Below are positions 25,618 through 34,816 of a DNA stretch of 64,000 nucleotides, piece by piece (position 1 is the stretch's first letter; each line of letters begins with the position of its first letter). Origin of the DNA: an uncultured Stenotrophomonas sp. (GTDB lineage Bacteria; Pseudomonadota; Gammaproteobacteria; Xanthomonadales; Xanthomonadaceae); contig NZ_CAMFIA010000006.1 of the NCBI RefSeq assembly GCF_945952405.1, positions 124,001-188,000 of the forward strand, in the 5' to 3' direction. The translations under genes and the position numbers were made by a program. The notes beneath the pieces were generated by a model. It did no database searches. It saw only the letters and a list, made by a program, of their open reading frames with translations, and was not told where the DNA came from.

Positions 25618-28600
25618 ATGGCAATGCACCGTGACGATCCCACCGCCGTCAGTCATGAATCGAGTCCCGCTGCACGCGGCGGCGCCGGCTCCTACATCGA
25701 AGGCGAGCTTGGTGCGTTCTACCTGCTGGCGCTCCTCGCCGATATCGAGGCGCGCGGGTTGCCCGGAGCGCTCATCCAGCGGGTTCGTTACCAAGGCGTA
25801 GATCAGGGCTTTTCGCTTGACGATCTGGTGATCCATGGAACATCTCACGCCGGTGAGATGCTGCTGGAGATCCAGTCGAAGCGAACGATCTCGTTCTCTC
25901 CGAAGGACACATTGTTCGAAGAGGTGTGCAGGCAGGTAGCCAGGAGTACCGCGCAAGGAATTCCCGAAGATAGGCATCGGCTTGCCGTTGCGACGCAGCG
26001 GACGAGCAGGGCCATCTCAGGTCCATACCAAGACGTCCTCGAATGGGCACGCAAGGCTGCGACCGGAGCCGAGTTCTTTAGCCGACTGGCGGCGAAAGGC
26101 GTATCCGGGCCCGACATGCGGAAATTCGCCGGCACGTTCCGCGCGAACCTTCTGGCGGCAGGAGTTGCGGATGATGACGATGCGATCTGGCGTTTCGTCC
26201 GGCGGTTCCTGATCCTGGAGTTCGACTTCGAGTCGAGTGCGCCGCTGGCGAGGACCCACGGGCTGTTCGTTGCCGGACTGATCCTCGCTCCCCAGGATGC
26301 ACCGCGTGCCGAAGCGCTGTGGAGCAACCTGATCGAAATCTCGCTTGAGAGGGCGAAGGTAGGCGGCTTCGTCGAACGCGTCGAACTGCGTCGGCTGCTC
26401 TCCGACCGCGGCTTCCAATTCGCCGGCGACCGGGACTTCTCCGTACCAAGGCTGAAATTGGCGGAGAGATCACGACAGGCTTTGGCCGAGATCGGCAACA
26501 GCGTCGCCGGTGTCCAGCTTCCTCGACTCAAAGCGATCGAGGCGCTTGACTTGGCCCTCGATCAGCATCGCTTCGTCGAGATCAGCGGTGGTCCTGGCGC
26601 CGGCAAGTCGGCGGTGCTCAAGCATGCCGCCGAGCGCATCGCTGCCCAAGCCAACGTTCTCGTTCTCGATCCAGTGAGCACGCCGGAGGGCGGTTGGCCG
26701 GCCTTGGCGCAGACGTTGAATCTTCAGGCGACGGCACGGGAGTTCCTGGCAGATTTGGCGACGAGCGGTGGCGGAGTGATCTTCATTGACAGCCTCGAGA
26801 TGTTCACGTCTCCTGCGCAACGGCGGACGGTCAATGATCTGCTACGGGAAGTCGCAGCGATCGAAGGCTTGTCGGTCGTAGCCACCTCGCGGCCGGAGTA
26901 CGGCGCAAACGGAGACGGCTGGCTCGCGCCGGAATTGGCATCGCTGCTTGGACCGGTACACACGGTCGTCGTCGGCGAGCTTGACGACGATGAAGTCGAG
27001 GCTTTGCGCGAGCATGCCCCTGAGCTTCGGGCGCTCCTGGCGCCTGGACACGCCGCCGCAGCCATCACCCGAAACTTGTACAGGCTCTCGAGACTGCTCA
27101 AGGTGCCGTCGACCACGACGATCCGGTCGGAGGCGGCGCTTTCAAGCCACTGGTGGCAAACCGCAGATTCCGCGGAGTCCACCGACCGGCGAGCGGCCCA
27201 GCGACTGATGGCCGATCTCGCGGACGCCGCGCTCGCAGGCCGCAACGTCATCGAGGCTCGGGGTGATTCGCCCGCGCGCAACCACCTCCTGCGTTCCCAG
27301 AGTCTGATCGAATCCAGGCGCGACCATCTACGGTTCTATCACGACGTGCTTCGGGACTGGGCCGTGGGCGCCCGTTTGCACGAGGATCCCGATGGTTTCA
27401 ACACGCTTGACCTCGGGATTCCGGCGTCGGCGAAGGTCGCGCGCGGCGTGGAGTTCGCCGGACGCTTTGCGCTGGAGCTCGCCGCCGACGACTCGCAGTG
27501 GCTTGCGCTCCTCGAAAGATTGTCAGTTGAAGGGTCACACAGTACCTGGCGGCGCCAGGCGCTACTGGCGATCGTTCGTTCGGAGCTTTCAGCAACCTTG
27601 CTTGAGCGCAGTAGCGCGGAACTCCTCACACGGGACGGCGCGCTGCTCGTCGAGCTTTGCGTCGCGGTGACGACAGTGGAAACAGCGTCGCCCGCCGACA
27701 TGGCGCGAGACTTGACCGGCGAATCGGCGGCATGGGCATCCTCGCTCCCGAAGACCATCCGCGTGCCAACCACGGCATCCGCGTGCAGACTGGTGGAATG
27801 GTGCGTGCGCCACTCAGCGGAGATTCCGCTTCAGGCGATTGTGCCTGTCGTCAAGCTTGTGCAGGTCCTGTACCTATTGGTCACCGGCGCACCGAAATTG
27901 GCCGGATCTATCGCTGGAATGCTCTTCGGCTGGCTGCGTCAGCTCGACGAGCCGGACGCGGACGTCCTGATTCCTGCGGGGGCCACGCCCTTGCGCATCG
28001 ACCGCAGGTCCATGATCTCGGAGCTCAGGGCGGTGTCCTTGCTGCTATCGCCCTACGCGCTGGAGCAGACGAAGGCCTATTTGCGCGCGGTCGCCACGGA
28101 GAACGACGGATTCAAGTTCAAGGAGGTCCGCTTATTCAGCGCGACCATCGCGCGCGTAGCGCCGCAGGAACTCGCCGATCTCGTTGCGGCGAGCCTGATC
28201 GAACCTCAAGACCGTCGAAGCCAGGGTGGTCGCCGCCGGGATCAAGCGTTCAGTTTCAACGACAGCGACTACCTGCCGCCATCACCGGCGCAGACGCCCT
28301 TCCTGGACCTGCTGGAGGCGGCGCCCACCGTGGGCCTCGACCTCGTGCGCAAGCTCGTCGATGAAGCGGTTGCCTTCCGATCCGGTTACGGCGATCCGGA
28401 AACGACCGGATTCTTGCTCGCGCTCGACGACGGTCCACGGTTCTTCCCATGGACCCAAACGTACCTCTGGTCGCGCGACCAGGCTCGCGAGTACTCGGTG
28501 GCGTCGGCGCTGATGGCGTTGGAAGCATGGGGACACGGCCGCGTCGAGGCAGGAGAGCAGTTGGATGCCGTCATAGCCGACATCCTCGGCCCCCACGGCA

Positions 28601-30729
28601 GTTGCGCGGCTTATCTGCTTGTGGCGATCGATCTTCTGCTGTCCCACTGGCCGGCGAGTCGGGAGTTGCTGGTTCCCTTCATCGCGTCCCCGGAATTGTT
28701 GGCGGCGGATCGAGGACGGGCAGGGCATGATCCCCTGTCGACATTGGGCTTCGGCGTTGCCCAGGAGCCGGCCGGAAGAGTACGTCTCGCTGACCTCCAA
28801 GCGAAACGCTCGAGAGGTGTTGCGCTCGAGAGATTCTTGCTGGGCTATCTTCGGGACGACGAAGCGTCTCGGCGGGTGAGGACACTGCTAAAAGAAGCAG
28901 TTGTTAGGACTGGACCGTACACCGCGCATGCGGACTTCGGCGATCCAGGGTTCATGGGTACCTATGCGCTGAACGTGCTTGACGAACGCAATTGGGTCGC
29001 CGTCGGAGACCGGCGCGAGTATCGATCACCGCCGGCAGAGGCCGATCATCTAGCGTGCCTTGACGAGCATCACAGCGGTCGCCGTCGCTCCATCGAAATC
29101 GAATCGAAGATCCAGCTCGCGATACACGACCTCGCGCACGCTACCACGACCGTCGCACGCGAATCGGTGGAGTTCGCGAACGGCGAGCTGCCGGACGACA
29201 CCGACTCCGATGTGTTGCGTTCGAGGTCGACGCGCCTCGCGGCGACGGCGATGCTCGCGGCGCGAGACGGCGACGACGCGCTGCTGGATGAACACGAAGA
29301 TTGGGTGCGCGAGGTTATCAGGCTCACCTTGTCCCGAGAGGGAGAAAGCTACCGCACTTCAAGCTCAGCGCTCGCCTACAATCCTCAGGCCCTGTCGGTG
29401 CTGGCATTGATCCATCTTTGGCGCCGGCGCGGCCGAAATTCCGATCGCGATGCATTGCTTCGCGCTGCAACGCGGCAAGACCGCTGTGCGGTGCCGGCGT
29501 TCTTGGCGGCGCTGGATGCCATCGCCGGAACCGATCCGCGTTTGCTGAAGTCCGCCGCGCGTGCCGCCTTCGCCACGAGTCGTTGGAGGTACAGCCCCTG
29601 GGACGAGGACAAGGCGGAAGTGACGAGATATGGGCGTGAGAAGGAGAACGTCGATCGCCTGGCAGTCGAAGCCGAGATTGCTTGGCTGGACGGAAGCTCC
29701 GAACCTGTCTGGCCCGCCTTTCCGGAGGAAGAGCCGATTCTCAGGCAACACACACGTGTGCGAAGCCCGCGCTCGGCCGGAACCGACAATCCCGAAGATG
29801 CAGCAAGCCTAAGACGGATTCCAGAAGCGAGCGTTCACATTGACACTCAGGTTGTCGCGCTGTGGCTGAATCTTCTGGCGGGCAATGGTGTGGCACGGGA
29901 ATGGCATTCTGAGATCGTCGGGGCCTACGCCATCTGGTCTGCGAGGAAAAACGGATTCGGTCATCCGCCTGACGTCGAGGTGGACCGGGAGCCTATGAAA
30001 TGGAACAACGTTTTCTACGTCCTCGTCGCAAACCAATTGATGGATGCCCGCGACGATCGGTTCGATGAACTCCTGGCGCAGATCGAAGGACTTCCGGACC
30101 GCTCGTTCGGAGACGTTTCGGAGATCGTGCTCCACGCCGCCGATGTCAGCTACTTCACCGACATAACGCGCTCGCCCGAGCGCGCGGTGGAGCTTCGCCG
30201 TCGAATGGTGGCCCGCGCTTCGAAGTTGCGTTACTGGAACCGCGATCCACGGCCGGGCGATCTGTCGGTTGATCGCGACACCGGCGGCGTGGTCGCGAAG
30301 TTATTGTTGAACACGCATAACCTGATCGGTGGCACCACCAGCTACCTCGTACCAGCAGTGTTTGATCGCATCGATCCTATTCTGGAGGTGCTGCGCCCGT
30401 TCGTGCGGGGCGGACCCACTCCCTTCGTCGCGTTGTGCACAATGAACATGCTGCTCGTAGCGCCACGGGTGCGGCATCTCGATTTCCTGCTGCATGCTGC
30501 GGAAGAATGGCTCCAGCGGCTGCCTACCGATATCGGGATGTGGGTGGAGCTCGGAATCGGTCGGCGGCTAGTGGAATGGTTGAACACAGCCGCGGAGGAA
30601 GATTCGTCACTACTCACGCACGCCCATCCGATGCGCAATCGTATCGACGGCATTGTCGGACAACTCGTTAAGCTTGGCGTTCCGGGGAGCTATGATTTCG
30701 AGAGTATCGTGGAGCAGAGCGGTGATTGA
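25618..30729 (+). CDS. Avs-like STAND NTPase with N-terminal nuclease-like domain
   Basis: A 1703-residue protein. Residues about 25-95 resemble a PD-(D/E)xK nuclease of the Cap4/DUF4297 kind: Glu28/Glu30, Asp68-Asp69 in SLDDLVIHG, then Glu84-x-Gln86-x-Lys88 in MLLEIQSKRT. The NTPase core follows: Walker A GGPGAGKS at 324-331, Walker B GVIFID ending at Asp391, and a sensor region VVATSRPE at about 420-427. The C-terminal two thirds are a long helical array without obvious motifs, as in the sensor part of Avs antiviral STAND proteins. Avs proteins recognise conserved phage proteins, then oligomerise and activate the nuclease. The domain order matches; the exact Avs family, if any, is not determined here. 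GC-rich throughout and apparently intact. Confidence 0.8.
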   Translation: MAMHRDDPTAVSHESSPAARGGAGSYIEGELGAFYLLALLADIEARGLPGALIQRVRYQGVDQGFSLDDLVIHGTSHAGEMLLEIQSKRTISFSPKDTLFEEVCRQVARSTAQGIPEDRHRLAVATQRTSRAISGPYQDVLEWARKAATGAEFFSRLAAKGVSGPDMRKFAGTFRANLLAAGVADDDDAIWRFVRRFLILEFDFESSAPLARTHGLFVAGLILAPQDAPRAEALWSNLIEISLERAKVGGFVERVELRRLLSDRGFQFAGDRDFSVPRLKLAERSRQALAEIGNSVAGVQLPRLKAIEALDLALDQHRFVEISGGPGAGKSAVLKHAAERIAAQANVLVLDPVSTPEGGWPALAQTLNLQATAREFLADLATSGGGVIFIDSLEMFTSPAQRRTVNDLLREVAAIEGLSVVATSRPEYGANGDGWLAPELASLLGPVHTVVVGELDDDEVEALREHAPELRALLAPGHAAAAITRNLYRLSRLLKVPSTTTIRSEAALSSHWWQTADSAESTDRRAAQRLMADLADAALAGRNVIEARGDSPARNHLLRSQSLIESRRDHLRFYHDVLRDWAVGARLHEDPDGFNTLDLGIPASAKVARGVEFAGRFALELAADDSQWLALLERLSVEGSHSTWRRQALLAIVRSELSATLLERSSAELLTRDGALLVELCVAVTTVETASPADMARDLTGESAAWASSLPKTIRVPTTASACRLVEWCVRHSAEIPLQAIVPVVKLVQVLYLLVTGAPKLAGSIAGMLFGWLRQLDEPDADVLIPAGATPLRIDRRSMISELRAVSLLLSPYALEQTKAYLRAVATENDGFKFKEVRLFSATIARVAPQELADLVAASLIEPQDRRSQGGRRRDQAFSFNDSDYLPPSPAQTPFLDLLEAAPTVGLDLVRKLVDEAVAFRSGYGDPETTGFLLALDDGPRFFPWTQTYLWSRDQAREYSVASALMALEAWGHGRVEAGEQLDAVIADILGPHGSCAAYLLVAIDLLLSHWPASRELLVPFIASPELLAADRGRAGHDPLSTLGFGVAQEPAGRVRLADLQAKRSRGVALERFLLGYLRDDEASRRVRTLLKEAVVRTGPYTAHADFGDPGFMGTYALNVLDERNWVAVGDRREYRSPPAEADHLACLDEHHSGRRRSIEIESKIQLAIHDLAHATTTVARESVEFANGELPDDTDSDVLRSRSTRLAATAMLAARDGDDALLDEHEDWVREVIRLTLSREGESYRTSSSALAYNPQALSVLALIHLWRRRGRNSDRDALLRAATRQDRCAVPAFLAALDAIAGTDPRLLKSAARAAFATSRWRYSPWDEDKAEVTRYGREKENVDRLAVEAEIAWLDGSSEPVWPAFPEEEPILRQHTRVRSPRSAGTDNPEDAASLRRIPEASVHIDTQVVALWLNLLAGNGVAREWHSEIVGAYAIWSARKNGFGHPPDVEVDREPMKWNNVFYVLVANQLMDARDDRFDELLAQIEGLPDRSFGDVSEIVLHAADVSYFTDITRSPERAVELRRRMVARASKLRYWNRDPRPGDLSVDRDTGGVVAKLLLNTHNLIGGTTSYLVPAVFDRIDPILEVLRPFVRGGPTPFVALCTMNMLLVAPRVRHLDFLLHAAEEWLQRLPTDIGMWVELGIGRRLVEWLNTAAEEDSSLLTHAHPMRNRIDGIVGQLVKLGVPGSYDFESIVEQSGD

Positions 30730-31520
30730 CCGTGTCGGATGCATTTTCACGAACAGGTCTACAGCACCAGCTCCGCCGCCACCAGACCCGCTTCGAGACC
30801 GTGGACCAGGACGGCCAGGATCTTTGTCATCGCGCGGTCGCCGTGAGGGTGGCGAAGTGGGGATTCTGCAATTAGCGCAGCGGCTGGGCAATGGTGCGGG
30901 ACAGTGCGCCGTCACGCAGAGCCCGGGCTTGCGCTGGACCAGCGCCATGTAGTGCTGCCATTCGTGGTGACCCCGGTGGCAGCTCGAAGCTGCGGCAGTG
31001 GCGGGCGATGACCGCATTGCTTACTTCCATAGCCAGCTCGAACGAGTAGATCCGTAGCCTCGTCAAGGCGCGGACGTGCTCACACTGCACGCTGTAGCCG
31101 TTGCGCTGAAACGCGAGAAGCGAGGTGGTGCCGGTTCGTACCGGGTTTTTTCGTCGGACCAGTGATGGGGGCAGGCCTCTGGCAACACTGTGCAGCTCAA
31201 CCATGCCCAGTTTTGGCGGGACCGCGGGCCCGAAGAATCATGGCTGCTGTTCATGGCCGATTGTGTGGTGCCAACAGCGTTGGAGGGGGCTTCAGTAGTC
31301 ATTCGTGACCGAGAGCCGTAGTAGGCATCGTTCTTGACACGCGATGTCAGCGCCACGCTGCTGTTGGCCCGTAGCGACCGAGAGGCGCCCGACCGGCTGC
31401 TGCCCCGCCTCCCGAGGTCTGAGTGGACCCCGGCACCGCTCGGGCTCAGAACACGTAGGCAACTGGCGACCTATGGTCTGTTGCTGACACCCAAGGCTAT
31501 GCTAGGGCGAACATCGCTGG
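30730..31520. other. Non-coding stretch with IS remnant
   Basis: Between the STAND NTPase and the RES gene no intact gene is seen. Its middle holds a broken IS21-family istA fragment on the minus strand (listed separately). The remaining sequence, 31130-31520, contains short open frames on both strands but nothing recognisable. Confidence 0.5.
30860..31125 (-). pseudogene. Frameshifted IS21-family IstA transposase remnant
   Basis: On the minus strand two frames together spell an IstA C-terminal region. One reads NGYSVQCEHVRALTRLRIYS and then ARHCRSFELPPG. The next frame continues HHEWQHYMALVQRKPG, and the sequence returns to the first frame at ALRDGAL. IstA proteins carry the same order: a VPxxLxG-type strand region, an RSF/RS element, and xxYxPxLxRKPGALRxGAPF. 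Frameshifts near 30950 and loss of the rest make it non-functional. No istB or terminal repeats were found nearby. Confidence 0.7.
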
Positions 31521-32696
31521 GTGATCCGAATGGGCCAGGTCAAGACCGATTGGATGGAGGCCGAAGAGCGTGGCTGGAGCGGCGTAGACAAGGTAGTTTG
31601 TTCAGGCTGCGTCGACGATTCGGCACTGAAGCGGATCGTGCGGGACGCGGCACGATCAGGCAGGTGCGATTACTGCGGAAACAGGAGGAAGGTCGCGGCA
31701 GTCGAAGCGCTGCAGGAAGCCGTGTATGCCGCAGTGTGGACTTACTACCACGAACCTACGGACGCCGGCGTGCCGTGGGATCGCGGATTCGTGATCGATC
31801 CGATCGACATCCAGGAGGTCTTCTACGGCCTGGGTTTCGATGGCCACCCGGATCTCATCGCCGACATCGTCGATGCGGACATGGGAAACGGCTGGGTGGC
31901 CGCAGTGGATGGTCATTGGGCGTCGGCTCACGATCACGAGGTAATGCTTGGGTCGTGGGCGTCTTTTGTCGAGGTGATCAAGCACAAGACGCGATTCCAC
32001 TTCGGTTCCGTGGGCGAGATCTCCACGGCTGGCGCGCAGGACGTCGAGCCACGCCACATGCTGGGCGTGCTGGGCAATCGCCTCCGCCCTTACGTCAGGC
32101 AGGTCCCGGAGGGCACGCGGGTGTTTCGGGCGCGCATGAAGGAGAGGGGGGATGCCTGGAGCCCGTGCGCCAAGGAGTTGGGAGCACCTCCCTTCGACAA
32201 GGCGCGTGCAGGACGCATGAATCCGGCGGGCATTCCGTACCTGTATGTCGCGTTCGACACCAAGACCGCGCTGCGGGAGATCGGGAAGTCGACCGCCAAG
32301 ACCGAAGCGACGTTCATGGCGACCTTCGAGCTGACCGAGCCATTGCTGGTGATCGATTTGACGCGCCTGCCGCCACCGCCATCGGTGTTCGACCTGGAGA
32401 ATAAGAATGAGCGCGAGAAACTGCTGTTCGCTGGGGGTTTCGTGGACGCGATCTCCAAGCCGGTGATCAAGAACGGTCAGGAACACGTGGAGTACGTGCC
32501 TTCGCAAGTAGTCTGTGAGTATCTGGCGCAAGTGTTCAAGCAGGGGGGAAAGGCGACTCTAGAAGGCCTGGTCTTTCCGAGTTCCGTACGCGAGGGTGGC
32601 AGAAACTTGGTTGTCTTCCCCTCAGAACGCGGTCTCGATCAGTCTTTCCACGGGGTAGAGTACAGGCACGCCAGGAGGGTCCGGTCGGGACAGTAA
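31521..32696 (+). CDS. Zinc-ribbon plus RES-domain protein (NAD-consuming toxin type)
   Basis: A 391-residue protein. The N-terminal region has a zinc-ribbon pattern, Cys27-x2-Cys30 and Cys49-x2-Cys52, followed by a helical part (VAAVEALQEAVYAAVWTYY) like the HEPN/RES N-terminal domain. The RES domain spans about 195-370: Arg203 in VFRARM, Tyr242 in YLYVAFD, Glu253 in ALREIGKS and a Ser in YVPSQVVCEYL. RES proteins degrade NAD+ and are usually toxins of the RES/Xre pairs. No Xre-type antitoxin lies next to it, and the N-terminal domain suggests a defence effector rather than a simple toxin-antitoxin toxin. Confidence 0.85.
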   Translation: MIRMGQVKTDWMEAEERGWSGVDKVVCSGCVDDSALKRIVRDAARSGRCDYCGNRRKVAAVEALQEAVYAAVWTYYHEPTDAGVPWDRGFVIDPIDIQEVFYGLGFDGHPDLIADIVDADMGNGWVAAVDGHWASAHDHEVMLGSWASFVEVIKHKTRFHFGSVGEISTAGAQDVEPRHMLGVLGNRLRPYVRQVPEGTRVFRARMKERGDAWSPCAKELGAPPFDKARAGRMNPAGIPYLYVAFDTKTALREIGKSTAKTEATFMATFELTEPLLVIDLTRLPPPPSVFDLENKNEREKLLFAGGFVDAISKPVIKNGQEHVEYVPSQVVCEYLAQVFKQGGKATLEGLVFPSSVREGGRNLVVFPSERGLDQSFHGVEYRHARRVRSGQ

Positions 32697-32732
32697 CCGC
32701 ACTCCGCCCCTCTCGACTCTAAGTCTCGAAGC

Positions 32733-33677
32733 ATGAGACTGAATCGTGGTGTAGTCAGAAAGATGACTGCCGGCATTCGGCAGGAGTGTAGCGTCGGCGG
32801 ACTGGCGTCGGGAGCGGATATGGGCTTAGAAGAGAAATCGTCAGCAACCCAAAAGGGGATGCCGATCTATGAAGACACAGAAGAACGCTCGATCGTCGAC
32901 GCACTCGACGATAATCACGAGACGCCTGACTGGTATCCCGCCAATGAGCTTGCGAGGAAGCTATGGCATTGCCTAGAAGCACTGCGCGACATCGAACTTG
33001 CACTTGAAAATGCTTCAATGCACCAAGATGCTGATCGGCGAAGGCGCCAGCTGAAACAGTTTTCGGTTCCGCTTCACTCCCTAGCAGTGACGATAGTGAA
33101 TCTGTGCAATCAGATCGCCGGCGATGCGGACGCGAAGCGCTGGCTGGACAAGGCTACGGTGTCCCAGGTGTCGAAGATCAAGACTGAGTTCGTGAGTTTG
33201 GTTCCCATTGACCCCAAGGGTGACTTGTCGGTTATCCGTAATCGTCTTGGCGGCCATATCGACCGCGGATTGTGTCCTTGGTCTGCTCGCGAAATCCTGT
33301 CGCGCAATGGTATGTCAGGATTCGGGCGTTGGTTGCACACTTGCATCCACTTACTGTTGGACCTGATGAAGCTGGACGTTTACGCGTGGAGCGTCTACAC
33401 GCCAGTTGATGGCCAGATTCGCCTTATGACGTCGGAGCCGGTTATCACAACCCTCCTTTTCAACGAGGAGAGAAAGGAAATAGTCGCGTTGCATCTGGCG
33501 AAGCGGTCGCCACGCATGGTGATCGTTGACGCAATAGAAAGGATTATCTCTTGTTCGCAATGGATGTTTGAAAGTGGTCAGCCCAGGATTGGGAGGCTTA
33601 GGGTCGACGATGATCGCGACTGGAATACTTTCCGGAATAGCAGTGAGATCTGGAATCGGCGCCCGCTCGGCGGCTAG
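32733..33677 (+). CDS. Hypothetical protein, unknown
   Basis: A protein of up to 314 residues; in-frame ATGs at 32763 and 32820 are better start candidates. The middle is helical (LARKLWHCLEALRDIELALE), followed by VTIVNLCNQIAGDA and IRNRLGGHIDRG. The latter resembles the conserved Arg-x4-His core of HEPN-like or AbiV-type proteins, so an RNase function cannot be excluded. The C-terminal half is mixed. Its AT-richer base use and position after the RES gene suggest a horizontally acquired passenger. Confidence 0.6.
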   Translation: MRLNRGVVRKMTAGIRQECSVGGLASGADMGLEEKSSATQKGMPIYEDTEERSIVDALDDNHETPDWYPANELARKLWHCLEALRDIELALENASMHQDADRRRRQLKQFSVPLHSLAVTIVNLCNQIAGDADAKRWLDKATVSQVSKIKTEFVSLVPIDPKGDLSVIRNRLGGHIDRGLCPWSAREILSRNGMSGFGRWLHTCIHLLLDLMKLDVYAWSVYTPVDGQIRLMTSEPVITTLLFNEERKEIVALHLAKRSPRMVIVDAIERIISCSQWMFESGQPRIGRLRVDDDRDWNTFRNSSEIWNRRPLGG

Positions 33678-33744
33678 TGGCGGCACGAAATCGCAGGTGC
33701 GGCGGGAGCCGCCGTTCCAGCCCTATTAGGATCAAGTCTCTTAC

Positions 33745-34233
33745 ATGTCTCGCCAAGCCATCACGCAGAATCGTCCCAAGAACCAGCACTGGGTTCCGAA
33801 GTTCTAATTGCGCTACTACGCAACGTCGGAGACTCGCAAGACCAAGCAACCGAAAGTCTGGATATTTTCGAGAGACGAGTCAGATGGGGATGAGAAGCTA
33901 ACGAACATCAGGAATGTCTGTGGCCAGCGATACCTCTATTCGCCGGCTATCGGGACAGGGGAGCGAGACTGGACGCTTGAGAATCTTCTCAGGGATCTTG
34001 AATCGGATCTTGCACGGATATGGCCTGCGCTGGCCGAAGACTATGCTGCACTCGATGGCGCCAACCTGCGCAAGAGCGCCAGTGCGCTATGCGGCCTCTT
34101 ACGGCGCATGTGGAGAACGGCGATGGAAGCCGAACATCAAGGCTTTTTGCTCGACTCAGCGCGTTTCGGAGCTGTTGGAGTTGCAGGATCCTGTAAGGGC
34201 ACCCAGTTTCAATCTCGGAAATTCGGCGCTTGA
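33745..34233 (+). pseudogene. DUF4238-family gene with nonsense mutation
   Basis: The N terminus MSRQAITQNRPKNQHWVPKF is followed by a TAA at 33805-33807 and then continues in frame with LRYYATSETRKTKQ. The DUF4238 hallmark is QHWVPKFYLRxF, so the stop replaces the Tyr codon. The frame resumes to about 34150 (TLENLLRDLESDLARIWPAL), after which it is replaced by unrelated sequence at its junction with a GIY-YIG fragment. The intact family is about 300 residues. DUF4238 genes are common in defence islands; this copy is dead. Confidence 0.85.
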
Positions 34234-34351
34234 GATTGCAGGACAAGCCAATCTTTACGTATGTGCTTGACGGTCCGCGACACGAGATCAGGTACACGTA
34301 GTATAGCTTATCGTCGTCCTCGGCAAGAGCGCCATCTGATATTGCGCTCAT
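34190..34351 (-). pseudogene. Truncated GIY-YIG/T5orf172-like nuclease fragment
   Basis: From an ATG at 34351 on the minus strand the frame reads MSAISDGALAEDDDKLYYVY, then LISCRGPSSTYVKIGLS and NLKRRISEIETGCPYRI. The YYVYLI and YVKIGLS elements with the following Arg match the GIY-YIG core of the T5orf172/Mug113 type. After about 34195 the frame runs antisense into the DUF4238 relic and loses similarity. The N-terminal third only is left; the two gene ends seem to have been joined by a deletion. Confidence 0.65.
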
Positions 34352-34455
34352 GCCCGCGCCCACCTGCTCGGCAGCTATCCGCTGCACAGATACCTCATCT
34401 GTATCTTTGGCCGGTGGGTGTGGCAGGCACCCCAGGGCAGGGCGGGGTAGCCGAG

Positions 34456-34480
34456 AATGGGGAGCGGCACGCTCCCCATT
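34456..34480. terminator. Strong hairpin terminator
   Basis: A perfect 11-bp stem, AATGGGGAGCG and CGCTCCCCATT, with a 3-base loop. It is 6 bases downstream of the DUF1508 stop codon on the minus strand, and its symmetric T-ends could also stop plus-strand transcripts. Confidence 0.75.
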
Positions 34481-34486
34481 TGGAAC

Positions 34487-34816
34487 TCAAGCCTGGTCGT
34501 CAACTGGCGCAGTTGGCCCGTTGTTCTTAACAGCCTGAATTCCTGCCTCGCGGGCTTGGGTGGAAGAGTAGGTCTCACTGGTACCAATGCGCTCGCCATT
34601 AGCGGCCTTGAGGTTGAACATCGGCTGGCCGTTTACCGCGTTCTTGCGCTCATAGCGCGAATCGTCAGGAGAGTTCGCCTTGACTGAAGCAATTCCAGTC
34701 AGTGCCCCTTGCTTGGAGGCGTACAATTCACTGGTGAGGATGATCTCGTTGTTGCCGGCCTTAAGGACAAAGCGGTACTGCATTCCCGAACGACTCAGTA
34801 CATATAGAGCTGCCAT
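34487..34816 (-). CDS. DUF1508 (YegP-like) small protein
   Basis: A 109-residue protein starting MAALYVLSRSG. Two repeats of the DUF1508 unit are visible: QYRFVLKAGNNEIILTSELY with the following SKQGALTGIASVKAN, and PMFNLKAANGERIGTSETY with TQAREAGIQAVKNN. E. coli YegP has the same tandem layout. Function is unknown; members form a small beta-alpha dimer-like fold. It is a single gene followed by a strong terminator. Confidence 0.9.
   Translation of the reverse strand: MAALYVLSRSGMQYRFVLKAGNNEIILTSELYASKQGALTGIASVKANSPDDSRYERKNAVNGQPMFNLKAANGERIGTSETYSSTQAREAGIQAVKNNGPTAPVDDQA

Noticed and set aside
31334..32404. 356-residue plus-strand frame
   Set aside because: Out-of-frame shadow of the RES gene, Arg/Gly-rich.
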